Numbered from the stretch's first letter, positions 7,705-16,934 are shown. The stretch: DNA of 64,000 nt from Georgenia sp. EYE_87 (GCF_023148685.1 NZ_JAHXNL010000008.1:124001-188000); one strand, 5' to 3'. Notes: generated from the sequence alone by a model not told the origin. A program made the numbers and translations.

Positions 7705-8095
7705 GTCCTTCCCCTCCTTCTCCAGCTCGTTCCTGAACGGGTGCCGCGGGCGCGGACCCGGGCACGGCGACGCCGCCGGCCGGCACGGTCGGACGCGGGG
7801 ACCGCGGCTCCGTCCAGGCAGCCGGGGACCGCTGGCGTACCGACCGCGGAACCCGGCAGGCGGCGCCTTCGGGGAGTTGAACCCCAGGTGTTGACAGCAC
7901 CGTGCCAGATCTGCTCCGCAGGCAGACGACCCCGGTGGGCACACGCGCAGGACCGGGACCCGGCACGCCGGGCCGGCTGCTCGCTCACCGGGAGGGTGAT
8001 CGTGGCACCGCCGGGGCGGGCGGGGCCACCGAATATCGCTCGCTCCCCGCCGGTACCGCCGCGTAGCGTGACCGGCGGAGGAGAGGAGCGCGACG
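7705..8095. other. 391-bp divergent intergenic region
   Basis: It lies between the SPFH gene (minus) and a DHFR-like gene (plus). I see no gene. A TTGACA at about 7893 lacks a good partner -10. TAGCGT at about 8063 with GGAGGAGAGGAG just after it probably serves the plus-strand gene. Confidence 0.5.
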
Positions 8096-8653
8096 ATGCG
8101 CCAGATCTACGCCTTCCTGCTCACGAGTCTGGACGGCTACCACGCCGGCCCGGGCGACGAGCTCGACTGGTTCCGCACCGACGACGAGTTCGAGCGGTAC
8201 TCCCAGAGCCAGGCGGACGTCATCGACACCATCGTCATGGGTCGCCGCACCTTCGAGATGATGGCCGCCTACTGGCCCACCGACGAGGCCTACCGGGATG
8301 ACCCGGTGGTGGCGGGCTTCATGAACGACCTGCCCAAGATCGTCGCCTCCCGCACGCTGACGTCCCACCCGTGGGGGCCGACGACGTTCGTGGCCGACGA
8401 CGTCGCCGGTCACCTCGCCGCGGTGAAGGACCGGCCGGGCAAGGACATCGCGATCTTCGGCAGCTCCACGCTGGTGGGCGAGCTGCTCCCCTCCGGGGTG
8501 ATCGACGAGCTCCGGGTGATCGTCAACCCGGTGGTCCTCGGAGCCGGGCGGCCGGTCTTCGCGGGCGCCGTCGGACCGGTGGGACTGCACCGCTCGGCCG
8601 TCCGCGAGTTCGGCAACGGCAACGTGCTGCTGACCTACCGGGTGGTCAGCTGA
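8096..8653 (+). CDS. Dihydrofolate reductase family protein (RibD C-terminal fold)
   Basis: A 185-aa member of the DHFR/RibD-C superfamily, paralogous to the gene at 4428. Signature segments are RQIYAFLLTSLDGYHAGPGDELDW, DTIVMGRRTFEMM, KDIAIFGSSTLVGELLPSGVIDELRVIVNPVVLGAGRPVF, and NVLLTYRV at the end. GGAGGAGAGGAG precedes ATG 8096. It is followed by a long hairpin and stands alone. NADPH-dependent reduction is likely; the substrate is not predictable. Confidence 0.88.
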   Translation: MRQIYAFLLTSLDGYHAGPGDELDWFRTDDEFERYSQSQADVIDTIVMGRRTFEMMAAYWPTDEAYRDDPVVAGFMNDLPKIVASRTLTSHPWGPTTFVADDVAGHLAAVKDRPGKDIAIFGSSTLVGELLPSGVIDELRVIVNPVVLGAGRPVFAGAVGPVGLHRSAVREFGNGNVLLTYRVVS

Positions 8654-8665
8654 CGCAACGACCGC

Positions 8666-8710
8666 ATCGGGGAAGATCACTGTCGCTGGGAGACAGTGAT
8701 CCACCCCGAT
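8666..8710 (+). terminator. Long hairpin after the DHFR-like gene
   Basis: GATCACTGTC (8675-8684) pairs perfectly with 8692-8701 around a 7-nt loop. After a 2-nt internal mismatch, ATCGGGG (8666-8672) pairs with CCCCGAT (8704-8710), giving 17 bp in all. There is no T-run. It separates this gene from the convergent LAL regulator, so it could serve both. Confidence 0.65.
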
Positions 8711-8804
8711 CCCGGGCTGCCGCATCTCGAACGCGGCCCCGCCCGGACCGGCTGGCCGCACCGCTCGGACGCCCTGCCCCAGCCCTCGGACCGGGCGGTC
8801 CCGC

Positions 8805-11681
8805 TCAGACGCCGCGAGCGCCGAGCAGCTGAGGCCGCGTGTGCGCCAGCGCCGCGGCCTCCCCGCGGCCGCTCACCCCGAGCTTGGCGAGGATGTTCGA
8901 GACGTGAACGCTCGCCGTCTTGGTGCTGATGAACAGGGCGGCGGCGATCTCGCCGTTCGTGCGCCCCTCGGCGACCAGGGCGAGCACCTCGCGCTCCCGG
9001 TCCGTCAGCTCGGTGGGAGTCGCGGTGCGCCGTCGCGGCCCGGCGATCCCCGCCCGCCGGCGCACGTCGTCGGCCGCCCGGACGAGGGCCTGCGCGCCGA
9101 GCTGACGCGCGCGGTCCCGTGCCTCGACCAGCACCGGCTCAGCGGCCGAGCGCTCTCCGTCGGCGACGAGGGCGCGCCCGAGGCCGAGACCGGCGTAGGG
9201 GCGCATCACCACCTGCCCGGCGGCCACGCCCGGGTCGGCCAGTGCCGCACGCCAGGTCGCGACGTCGTCCGCGAGCTCGGCGGTGACGAGCGGCTCCCAG
9301 GTCCGCCGGACACCGCAGTCCGGGATCCGCTCGAGCTGCCGGCGCAGCACGGCCAGGTCGGGATCGTCCTCGGCGAGGCGCGCGCCGCCGGCCTCGGCAC
9401 GGGCGCGCAGCGCCGCCGCGGCCAGGAAGGCGAGCTGCCACAAGCGTGCGGGAGCCACCCCCTGGGGCGCGAGGAGGACGCGCTGGACCCGGCGCCAGGC
9501 GGACGCCGGGTCGGGCTCGGGGCCGAGGAGCTGCCGCCAGGCGTCGAGGAGGGTGAGGTCGTGGACGAACTGCGCCTGCCCGCGGCCCCCGAGGACGTCG
9601 GCGTAGTCGGCGAGCACCTGCTCGACCTCGTCCGTGCGGTCGCGCCACATCGCGATGCAGGCGGTGAGGATGCGCAGGTGCAGCACGTAGTTCGGCGGGG
9701 GCGCCTGCTCCAGGGCCCGGCGGACCATCTGTTCAGCCTCGTCGAGCTGGCCCAGCGCGATCATCGGCTCCGCGGCGTTGCCGATGAGCATCACGCCGCC
9801 GGAGCGCTCCAGCCCCTCGGCCCGGGTCCGTTCCATCCCCGCGAGCGCGGCGTCGCGCGCCTCCTGGAAGCGGCCGGCGAGGTTGAGCTGGTTGGACCAG
9901 TTGATCCAGTACCGCACCGTCGTGCGGGGTCGGGTCTCGGAGTCGGCCCGGGCCGCCTCCATCTCCGCCATGCCGCGCTCCTCCTCCCCCATCGCGCACA
10001 GCGCCATCGCGCGAGAGTTCCGCGCGCTGCCCCGGTAAGCGGCCGCCCCGACCGCGTCGGCCGCCGCGAGCGCCTCGTCGGCCACGGCGAGGCCCTCCTC
10101 GTGCCGTCCACCGAGGATGAGGTGGGTGCTCAGCAGCTCCAGCGCCATGGCCCGGACCGCCGTGGGACGGTCCGGTGACGTCAGAGCCACCGCCTCGCGC
10201 AGCACCTCCACGGTGCCCTCGCGCATGAGGTTCCCCATGGCGCGTGCCTTCAGCGCCAGGCGCTGGGCCCGCACCTCCTGGTCCAGCCCGGGAGGCGCCT
10301 CCTGCAGGGAGGCCTCCACGAGCGCGAGCGCCCGCTCGGGCTCCCCGGCCCGGACCGCGGCGCCTGCGGCCTCCTGCAGCACGTGGTCGCGTGGGCCGGC
10401 GACCGACGCCGGGGCGGAGACGCGGTCCCACACGTCCAGCGCCTGCTCGTAGAGGGCGAGGGCCTCGTGGTGGGCGAGGGTACGGTCGCTCGCCCGGCTC
10501 AGCCCCGCCCGGAAACCCTCCTCGGTCCGGTGCGCGGCGAAGAGGTGGTGGATGAGGTCGTGGCTGTGCGCGACGGAGAGGTCCGGGCGGCGGGCGAGGA
10601 CGTCGGCGAAGCGGCTGTGCAGCCGGGCGTGCTCGCCGGGGAGCAGGTCGTCGTGGACCACCTGGGACAGCAGCGCGTGCCGGAACCGGTACCCGGTGCC
10701 CGCGGGCACGAGGACGACGGCGTCCACCGCCTCCCGCAGCGCAGCGTCGAGCCGCGGGGCGGGCAGGTCGGCCACCTCGGCGAGGAGCTCGTGCTCGACC
10801 TGCAGGCCGGCGGCCGAGGCGGCCCGCAGCACCTGGTGCGTCTCCTCCCCCACGGAGCGCACCCGCGCGAGCAGGGCGTCGCGCAGCGTGCCGGGCATGC
10901 TGACGCCCTCCGCCGCCGCGCGGGCGAGCTCGTCGACGAAGTACGGCACACCCTCGCTGCGCCGGACGATGGTGGCGGTGGTCGCCGGGGACAGGCCCGG
11001 CGCGAGGGCCGTGACCAGGTCGGCGACGGCGTCGGCGTCCAGCGGCCCGAGGTCGAGCCTGGTCGTGCCGCGCTGGCGCAGCAGCTCGGCGAGCACGGGG
11101 CGGAGCGGGTGCCGGCCCGGCAGCTCGTCGTCCCGGTACGTGGCCAGCACCAGCAGGGGCGCGTCACCCAGCGCGGCGGCGAGGAAACGCAGCAGGTGCC
11201 AGGTGGAGGGGTCGCCCCAGTGCAGGTCCTCCACGACGACGAGGAGCGGGCGCTGCCGGGCGGCGCCCTCGAGGACGCGCGCGACGGCCTCGTAGAGCCG
11301 CAGCCGCTCCATGTCCGACCCGGAGCTCGGGGCGGCCAGGCCCGGCAGCACCGCGCCGAGCGAGGCCCAGCCCGCCCCGGCCCACTCCAGGACGGTCTCC
11401 TGGCCGTGCCGCTCCACCATCGTCCGCAGGATCTGCACGACGGCCGCGTACGGCATCCCGTCACCGGCGAACGCGACGCACTGCCCGGAGACGACGTCGG
11501 CCTCGTCCGCGAGCAGGTCCGCGAACCGGGTGACGAGGGTGGTCTTGCCCATCCCGGCCTCGCCGGCGACGAGGACGGTGCGGGCGCCCTCCTCGCGTGC
11601 GGCGTCCCACGTGGCGCGGAGCTGGCCGAGCGGGCCGGCCCGGCCGACTACCAAGGGCGCCAGGGAAGTCACGGCGCTCAT
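8805..11681 (-). CDS. LAL-type LuxR family transcriptional regulator with AAA ATPase
   Basis: A 958-aa large ATP-binding LuxR regulator. The N-terminal STAND-type ATPase has Walker A GEAGMGKTT (40-48) and Walker B LLVVVEDLHW (146-155), then a winged-helix region (about 270-400). A long helical TPR-like sensor (about 420-880) follows. The C-terminal HTH of about 65 residues is LTDREREVLALVAEGRTNGEIAAALFISTKTASVHVSNILAKLGV. Such proteins are ATP-dependent activators of sugar, secondary-metabolite or stress genes. ATG 11679-11681 overlaps the stop of the 67-aa gene upstream by ATGA, so the two are coupled. A longer in-frame extension is Arg/Pro-rich and rejected. Its targets are unknown. Confidence 0.9.
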   Translation of the reverse strand: MSAVTSLAPLVVGRAGPLGQLRATWDAAREEGARTVLVAGEAGMGKTTLVTRFADLLADEADVVSGQCVAFAGDGMPYAAVVQILRTMVERHGQETVLEWAGAGWASLGAVLPGLAAPSSGSDMERLRLYEAVARVLEGAARQRPLLVVVEDLHWGDPSTWHLLRFLAAALGDAPLLVLATYRDDELPGRHPLRPVLAELLRQRGTTRLDLGPLDADAVADLVTALAPGLSPATTATIVRRSEGVPYFVDELARAAAEGVSMPGTLRDALLARVRSVGEETHQVLRAASAAGLQVEHELLAEVADLPAPRLDAALREAVDAVVLVPAGTGYRFRHALLSQVVHDDLLPGEHARLHSRFADVLARRPDLSVAHSHDLIHHLFAAHRTEEGFRAGLSRASDRTLAHHEALALYEQALDVWDRVSAPASVAGPRDHVLQEAAGAAVRAGEPERALALVEASLQEAPPGLDQEVRAQRLALKARAMGNLMREGTVEVLREAVALTSPDRPTAVRAMALELLSTHLILGGRHEEGLAVADEALAAADAVGAAAYRGSARNSRAMALCAMGEEERGMAEMEAARADSETRPRTTVRYWINWSNQLNLAGRFQEARDAALAGMERTRAEGLERSGGVMLIGNAAEPMIALGQLDEAEQMVRRALEQAPPPNYVLHLRILTACIAMWRDRTDEVEQVLADYADVLGGRGQAQFVHDLTLLDAWRQLLGPEPDPASAWRRVQRVLLAPQGVAPARLWQLAFLAAAALRARAEAGGARLAEDDPDLAVLRRQLERIPDCGVRRTWEPLVTAELADDVATWRAALADPGVAAGQVVMRPYAGLGLGRALVADGERSAAEPVLVEARDRARQLGAQALVRAADDVRRRAGIAGPRRRTATPTELTDREREVLALVAEGRTNGEIAAALFISTKTASVHVSNILAKLGVSGRGEAAALAHTRPQLLGARGV

Positions 11682-11881
11682 CGTGCCACGCGTGCCCCCC
11701 GGCGGGTCGAGGCAATTGCGGCCCAGCGGCGCGCGCGGGCGACGCGGGTACGGTCCCCGCGGCGGCTGCGGGCACGGACCCCAAGCGACTCGCGGAGGCG
11801 GGCCTCGGCGGCGCGCTCGGCGATCTCCTGCTCGCGGGCCGCGTGAAGGAAGAGGTGGGTGCTGGCGTCGTGGATGCTCAT
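11678..11881 (-). CDS. 67-aa arginine-rich small protein coupled to the LAL regulator
   Basis: The sequence opens MSIHDASTHLFLHAAREQEIAERAAEARLRE, predicted to be an amphipathic helix. It then becomes very basic (RARSRRGDRTRVARARRWAAIASTRRGARVAR). The stop TGA overlaps the ATG of the regulator gene by 4 nt. Similar short helical Arg-rich proteins are common but unnamed in actinobacteria, and the 71-aa protein at 58729 has the same layout. Function unknown; it may simply set the translation level of the regulator, or bind nucleic acid or membranes. Confidence 0.65.
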   Translation of the reverse strand: MSIHDASTHLFLHAAREQEIAERAAEARLRESLGVRARSRRGDRTRVARARRWAAIASTRRGARVAR

Positions 11882-12092
11882 GCCTCGAGCCTGCTCCGGC
11901 GCCCGTCGGCGGACATCGGGCAGATGCCCAGTTCTCGCCGAGACCCGGAGCGTCCGGCACCTGGCTGAGGTACCTGAGAGCACTCAGGCTCCTCCGCCGG
12001 CCGGGGCGTCTCCCGAGCCGCCGCCGATCGGCCGGAGGCCCTGGCCGTGGAGGGCTGGACGGCTGCAGACCGCGCGCCCGTCGGTCAGGTCG

Positions 12093-12521
12093 TCAACTTG
12101 ACGCGCGCAGCTGCCGCACGGCGCCCACGGCCCCGGTCGTGGTGAGCGCCCAGGCCACGAGCACCGGCTGGAAGACGAGCCTGACCGCTCGCTTCGCGTC
12201 GGAGTCGAGGCCGAAGGCGTCACGACGCTCGGTGAGCTGGGCGACGTTGCCCGGGAAGACGGCGACGAAGAACGCGGCGACCGCGGCGCCCACCAGCCCC
12301 CGCACGGGCTGTCGCCACACGGCGAGGAGCGTGGCGCCGAGTCCCAGCTCCACCACCCCCGAGGCGACCACCACGAGGTCCGGGTCCAGAGGGACCCAGG
12401 GCGGCACCTGGGCCTGGAACTCCTCACGCTGCGAGGTCAGGTGGCCCGCCCCCGCGGCGAGCAGGGCGCCTCCCAGCGCCACCTGGCCCAGGGCGCGCAG
12501 CGCCCGGCGTGACTGAGCCAT
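12093..12521 (-). CDS. DoxX-like membrane protein
   Basis: A 142-aa protein with four predicted helices, at about 8-27, 47-68, 73-92 and 112-130. The pattern is that of the DoxX/DoxD-like family: ALLAAGAGHLTS, VVELGLGATLLAV, AAFFVAVFPGNVAQL. The FPGN...L segment before the last helix is usual for these small proteins. GGGGAGGACAAG precedes ATG 12521. DoxX homologues take part in redox homeostasis at the membrane in mycobacteria; here the role is inferred only. Confidence 0.75.
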   Translation of the reverse strand: MAQSRRALRALGQVALGGALLAAGAGHLTSQREEFQAQVPPWVPLDPDLVVVASGVVELGLGATLLAVWRQPVRGLVGAAVAAFFVAVFPGNVAQLTERRDAFGLDSDAKRAVRLVFQPVLVAWALTTTGAVGAVRQLRASS

Positions 12522-12722
12522 CTTGTCCTCCCCTCACCCGCGTCGCAGCGGTCCGCGCACCGTCGGCGACGGCCCAGGTCCGGCGAGCATAGTCCGGGCG
12601 CCACTCACGGCGACCGGGCCACCGCGCCACCGGGCACCGGGCACCGGGCACCGAGCACCGGGTCGACGAGCGAGCCCGGAGCGGGCGGACGTCGGTCGTC
12701 GTGCGCCGGTAGGTTCGGCGGC

Positions 12723-13817
12723 GTGAAGCAGCAGCGCGGGAGCACGGTGGAGGTCGAGACCCTCGAGGAGTTCGACGCCCGGGTGGCCGCGGGCGCCCGC
12801 AGCCTGTCCGGCTGGCACCTGCAGGGGCTGGACCTGCGCGGGCGCGGGGAGGCGCTGCGGGCGCTGGACGCGGCCGGCGCGTTGTTCCTCGGCTGCGAGC
12901 TCGAGCCGGCCGACGAGCAGAGCCTGCGCGCCCGCGGTGCCCTCGTCTTCCCGATCGTGCCCGGCATCCCGTTCGACGCCTACCGCGCGTCGCTCTACAC
13001 CGCCGAAGAGCTCTACGAGGGGCTGGACACCTCCTACGAGGAGACCCTGGACGCCCGCGTCTACGCCTGGTCCCGGCAGGAACCCACGCTCGACATGTCG
13101 CTCACCCAGGCCCTTCACGACCACGCGATCGACGACGCCCTGCACGACGTCGTCCGGGGCCACCGGCTCGTCGGCGTCATGGGCGGGCACGCCGTCACCC
13201 GGGGCAGCGCCCCCTACGCCGACGCGGCCAGGCTCGCGGGGGAGCTGACCCGCGCCGGGCTGCTCGTCGCCACGGGCGGCGGGCCCGGAGCCATGGAGGC
13301 GGCGAACCTCGGCGCGTACCTCGCCCACCAGCCGCCTGCCGCGCTCGACGAGGCGCTCGACCTGCTGGCGTCCGCGCCGTCGTTCGTCCCGTCCGTCCGG
13401 GCCTGGGCGACGGCGGCGCTCGACGTCCTGGAGCGCTGGCCGGACGGCGGCCCCTCGCTCGGCATGCCGACCTGGCACTACGGGCACGAGCCGCCCAACG
13501 CCTTCGCGACGGCGATCGCGAAGTACTTCCGCAACGCCATCCGCGAGGCCGTGCTCCTGCAGGTGGCCTCGGCCGGCATCGTGTTCCTGCCGGGCGCCGC
13601 CGGCACGGTCCAGGAGGTCTTCCAGGACGCGTGCGAGAACTACTACGCCGACGCCTCGTCGGTCGCCCCCATGGTGCTGGTGGGCCGGGAGCACTGGACC
13701 CGCGTGCTGCCGGTGTGGCCGCTGCTGGAGTCGCTCGCGCGGGACCGGCACATGGCGGACCAGGTCCATCTCGTCGACGACGTCTCCGAGGTCGCCGCGC
13801 TGCTGACCTCCCGCTGA
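12723..13817 (+). CDS. LOG-family Rossmann-fold protein
   Basis: A 364-aa protein with a C-terminal LOG domain. LVGVMGGHAVTRGS (149-162) opens the nucleotide-binding fold, GGGPGAMEAAN (185-195) is the conserved PGGxGT-partner loop, and PGAAGTVQEVF (290-300) is the second catalytic motif. The canonical PGGxGTxxE is altered to PGAAGTVQE, keeping the Glu. The N-terminal 140 residues are an extra domain not present in small LOG cytokinin-riboside phosphoribohydrolases. Longer relatives are nucleosidases of the PpnN type. GTG 12723 has TAGGTT (12710-12715) 7 nt upstream and no Shine-Dalgarno, so the mRNA is probably leaderless. Confidence 0.8.
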   Translation: MKQQRGSTVEVETLEEFDARVAAGARSLSGWHLQGLDLRGRGEALRALDAAGALFLGCELEPADEQSLRARGALVFPIVPGIPFDAYRASLYTAEELYEGLDTSYEETLDARVYAWSRQEPTLDMSLTQALHDHAIDDALHDVVRGHRLVGVMGGHAVTRGSAPYADAARLAGELTRAGLLVATGGGPGAMEAANLGAYLAHQPPAALDEALDLLASAPSFVPSVRAWATAALDVLERWPDGGPSLGMPTWHYGHEPPNAFATAIAKYFRNAIREAVLLQVASAGIVFLPGAAGTVQEVFQDACENYYADASSVAPMVLVGREHWTRVLPVWPLLESLARDRHMADQVHLVDDVSEVAALLTSR

Positions 13818-13890
13818 CCCTCCGACCCACGGGTCGTATCGTGGCCGGCAGGGGCACGGTCCTGAGGCGAACCACGGCGAGCGAGGTCGG

Positions 13891-14601
13891 ATGACCGCGA
13901 CAGGAATGGTCGGGCGGGTCCGCGACGGCGCCGTCGTACTGGTCGAGTACGCGACGGAGACGGCCTTCGCGGCCCTGCACCCGGAGTGGCGACGCTCGGG
14001 GGCGACGGCCGAGGAGGAGTCCCGTGAGCTTCCCGGCGACGACCTGGTCCCGGCGCCGAACTGGTCCGCCACCCGTGCGGAGACGATTCCTGTCCAGCCG
14101 GACCGGCTGTGGCCCTGGCTCGTCCAGCTCGGGTACGGCCGGGGCGGCTGGTACGGCGACTTCCCGTGGTGGAAGGACCCGGCGGGCCACCGGGGCAGGC
14201 GGTCCGCGGCCGACCGCGTGCTGCCGCAGCACCAGCAGCTCGCTCCCGGGCAGGTGCTGCTGGACGGGCCCAACTGCTCCGCCGAGGTCGGGTCGTGGTG
14301 GGTGCGCGAGGTCGTCCCCGGCCGCCACCTCGTGCTGTTCAGCTCACGCACGGTCGCCGGCCGGGAGGTCCGGTTCCTCCCGCGGCGTCCCCGGAGCTAC
14401 TTCGACTGCAGCTGGGCGTTCGTCGTCGTCCCCGCCGCGAGCGGCGCGCGCCTCCTCGTGCGGACGCGGGTGCGCTACCACCCCGCCTGGATGGTGCGCC
14501 TGGCGGTGGTGCTGCGGGCCGGCGACACGGTGATGCAGCGTGCCATGCTCCTGGGGATCAGGCGCCGGGCCGAGGCCGCCGGGGGTGCGGCAATTCGGTA
14601 G
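13891..14601 (+). CDS. SRPBCC-like protein of unknown function
   Basis: A 236-aa protein. After about 60 residues without clear features, it has a START-like pattern: ETIPVQPDRLWPWLVQLGYGRGGWYGDFPWW, SWWVREVVPGRHLVLFSS, and SWAFVVVPAASGARLLVRTRVRY. A hydrophobic C-terminal stretch lies near 200-222. The WPWLxQxGxGRAGWYS-type motif is shared with many uncharacterised actinobacterial proteins of this length. The gene stands alone between the LOG gene and an MFS transporter on the same strand. The ligand is unknown. Confidence 0.65.
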   Translation: MTATGMVGRVRDGAVVLVEYATETAFAALHPEWRRSGATAEEESRELPGDDLVPAPNWSATRAETIPVQPDRLWPWLVQLGYGRGGWYGDFPWWKDPAGHRGRRSAADRVLPQHQQLAPGQVLLDGPNCSAEVGSWWVREVVPGRHLVLFSSRTVAGREVRFLPRRPRSYFDCSWAFVVVPAASGARLLVRTRVRYHPAWMVRLAVVLRAGDTVMQRAMLLGIRRRAEAAGGAAIR

Positions 14602-14670
14602 ACAGGGAAGACGCTCGCGCGCACCGTGGTTGACCTACCAGTCAGGCACGCGTGCGGAGGCGAGGGCCGG

Positions 14671-16020
14671 ATGTCCGCCGACCAGGAGGAGACGCGCTCC
14701 TCCGCGGCGCGCCCCGAACCCGCCGCCCCGACCTCCCGTCGTCTGCCCCGCGCGCTGCGGCCGTTCCTCGTGCCGAGGTACCGGTTCCTGGCCGGTGCGC
14801 TCACCCTGTCGCTGCTCGGCACCGGCATGTGGATCGTCGCCCTCGTCTGGCAGGTCATCGAGCTCGACGGCGGACCTGTGCAGCTCTCTCAGGTGGCGAC
14901 CGCCTCCGCCGTCGGGATGCTGGCCGCCGTGCTCGTCGGCGGTGTCGTCGCCGACCGCGTCCCGCAGCACCAGATCCTCATGACCGTGGAGCTGACCAAG
15001 GCCGTGCTCGTCGGCGCCGCCGCCGCGCTGGCGCTCACCGGCCTGCTGGAGCTCTGGCACCTCGTGGTGGTCTCCGCCGTCGTCGGCGCCACCGAGGGAT
15101 TCTTCTACCCGGCCTACTCCGCCCTCCTGCCCACCGTGCTGCCTCCCGAGCAGCTGCTCGCCGCGAACGGCGTGGAGGGCGTGCTGCGCCCGGCGCTGAT
15201 GAACGCCGCCGGGCCCGCGGCGGCGAGCGTCGTGGTCGCGCAGTTCTCCCCCGGCCTCGCCTTCGCGTTCGTCTCCGCCTCGCAGGTGCTCGCCGCGACG
15301 GGACTGCACCTGATGGGCGGGGCGCCGCTGGACCGCGAGAACGCGGAACCGGGCCACCCGCTCGCCGTCCTCGCGACGGACCTGCGCGAGGGGTTCCGGT
15401 ACATGACCCGGACGCCCTGGTTCATGGCGACACTGCTGTTCGCCACCGCCTGGGTGCTGCTGCTCATCGGGCCGATCGAGGTGCTCCTCCCCTTCGCCGT
15501 GCGTGACCAGGCCGGCGGCGGTCCGCAGGAGTTCGCGCTCGTCCTCGCATCCTTCGGGATCGGCGGCGCGGTGGGCTCCCTCGCGGTGGCCTCGTGGCGC
15601 ATGCCTCGCCGCTATCTCACCGTCATGGTCCTGGCCTGGAGCGTCGGGGCCATGCCGATCGCGCTCATCGGCAGCACCGACCGGCTCTGGGTGATGGTGG
15701 TCGCGGTGTTCGTCACGGGCCTGACCTCCGGCGTCGGCCAGGTCATCTGGGGCACGCTCCTGCAGCGACGGGTGCCCGCGGCGATGCTCGGCCGCGTCTC
15801 CAGCCTCGACTTCTTCGTCTCCCTGCTGCTCATGCCGGTCTCGATGGCACTCGCCGGCCCGGTGGGCGAGGCCGTCGGACTCCGCCCCGTCTTCCTGGTC
15901 GCCGGCCTCGTGCCCGTGGTGTTCGGGGTGGCGGCGATCGTGCTGGCGCACATGCCGCGGGACGAGATCGAGCACCCGCTGACGGTCACGACCGAGCCGC
16001 ACGCCGGCGCCGCCTACTGA
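14671..16020 (+). CDS. MFS transporter (DHA3-type efflux)
   Basis: A 449-aa protein with about twelve transmembrane helices. It begins LRPFLVPRYRFLAGALTLSLLGTGMWIVALVWQVIEL, which is typical of the enterobactin-exporter-like (EntS/DHA3) subfamily. The loop GGVVADRVPQHQIL matches the MFS motif A (GxxxDRxGRR) in weakened form. ATG 14671 is chosen because the 15 residues of the longer GTG form overlap a region that looks non-coding. The 3' end overlaps the convergent Cys-rich gene by 7 nt. Likely substrates are hydrophobic drugs or siderophore-like compounds. Confidence 0.85.
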   Translation: MSADQEETRSSAARPEPAAPTSRRLPRALRPFLVPRYRFLAGALTLSLLGTGMWIVALVWQVIELDGGPVQLSQVATASAVGMLAAVLVGGVVADRVPQHQILMTVELTKAVLVGAAAALALTGLLELWHLVVVSAVVGATEGFFYPAYSALLPTVLPPEQLLAANGVEGVLRPALMNAAGPAAASVVVAQFSPGLAFAFVSASQVLAATGLHLMGGAPLDRENAEPGHPLAVLATDLREGFRYMTRTPWFMATLLFATAWVLLLIGPIEVLLPFAVRDQAGGGPQEFALVLASFGIGGAVGSLAVASWRMPRRYLTVMVLAWSVGAMPIALIGSTDRLWVMVVAVFVTGLTSGVGQVIWGTLLQRRVPAAMLGRVSSLDFFVSLLLMPVSMALAGPVGEAVGLRPVFLVAGLVPVVFGVAAIVLAHMPRDEIEHPLTVTTEPHAGAAY

Positions 16021-16934
16021 CGACGCCGTGCGCCGCGTCGGGCCGCGGACCCGGGCTCCCAGTGGCCGGGCCGGGTCAGCGACCGCGGGAGCCGCGTGCC
16101 GCCGTCGCCTCGGGCAGCGTCGACCTGCTGCTGGGTGAGGAAGAGCGCGCCGTCGAGGTCCGCACCGGCCACGTCTGCGTCGCGCAGGTCCGCCCCCAGG
16201 AGGTCGGCGTCGCGGAGGTCCGCCCCGGCCAGGTCGGCCGCGATCAGCTGGGCCCCCCGCAGGTCGGCACCCCGCAGGTCGGCCCCCGTGAGGTTCTTGC
16301 CGAAAAGGTCGGCGTGGCGCAGTACACGCCCGCCGCCGCCGCGGACCGCCGCACTGACGCGTGCGAGCAGCGGCCCGACCTCGGCACGGCAGGCGCCGAC
16401 GTCGATCTCAGCCAGCGTCGCCGCGTCCGAACCCGCGAGGGCGTCGAGGCTGTCGAACAGCTCGACGGCGCGGGCACGGAGCTCGCCGGTCGGCGCGCGG
16501 TCGGCCGCCTCGGCGAGGTGGCGGAGCATCTCGTGGAGCTGACGCACCACCGGGAACACCGCGAACATCAGCCGGGCGGTGTCCGGGTCACCCCGCCAGC
16601 TGCGGCCCCCGAAGATCTCCCGGGACACCCGCTGGCCGGCGCCGAAGCAGTCGTAGACCGTGCACCCGGGGAACCCCGCCGGCCGCAGCCGGGAGTGGAT
16701 CCCGCACCGGTCGTCGGTGCGAAGGTTCACGCAGGGCAGGCCGGCGGGCTTGTCGATCGCGAAGTCCGCCGACGCGGCGAAGGGCAGCGCGACGCAGCAG
16801 AGGGCGAAGCACCGCGAGCAGTCCGCCCGCAGGCGGTCGGCCGTCGACGCGCCGTCGTTCACATCTCCCGGCCCGGCCGGCATGCCGAGCCAGGCACCGC
16901 CGTCGGCCGCGGTGAGCCTCGTCGGCTCCCCCAT
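16014..16934 (-). CDS. Cys-rich cluster plus pentapeptide-repeat protein
   Basis: A 306-aa two-part protein. The N-terminal third carries a YkgJ-like cysteine cluster: CSRCFALCCVALPF, then GLPCVN, DRCGIH, FPGCTVYDCFG, suited to binding Zn or an Fe-S cluster. The C-terminal part (about 220-270) has around nine pentapeptide repeats of the A(D/N)LxG type (ADLRG ADLRG AQLIA ADLAG ADLRD ADLLG ADLRD), which build a right-handed beta-helix. GGAGGAG precedes ATG 16934. Pentapeptide proteins can mimic DNA and protect gyrase, but this combination is uncharacterised. Confidence 0.82.
   Translation of the reverse strand: MGEPTRLTAADGGAWLGMPAGPGDVNDGASTADRLRADCSRCFALCCVALPFAASADFAIDKPAGLPCVNLRTDDRCGIHSRLRPAGFPGCTVYDCFGAGQRVSREIFGGRSWRGDPDTARLMFAVFPVVRQLHEMLRHLAEAADRAPTGELRARAVELFDSLDALAGSDAATLAEIDVGACRAEVGPLLARVSAAVRGGGGRVLRHADLFGKNLTGADLRGADLRGAQLIAADLAGADLRDADLLGADLRDADVAGADLDGALFLTQQQVDAARGDGGTRLPRSLTRPGHWEPGSAARRGARRRQ

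Noticed and set aside
7893-7922. TTGACA as a promoter
   Set aside because: No acceptable -10 lies 15-19 nt downstream on the plus strand.
6505-8301. A 598-residue plus-strand open frame
   Set aside because: It crosses two minus-strand genes (membrane protein and SPFH) and part of the DHFR-like gene, and has no recognisable domain.
8805-11960. Longer LAL regulator starting at 11960
   Set aside because: The extra 93 residues are Pro/Arg-rich and overlap the coupled 67-aa gene. ATG 11681 starts the normal domain and overlaps that gene by ATGA.
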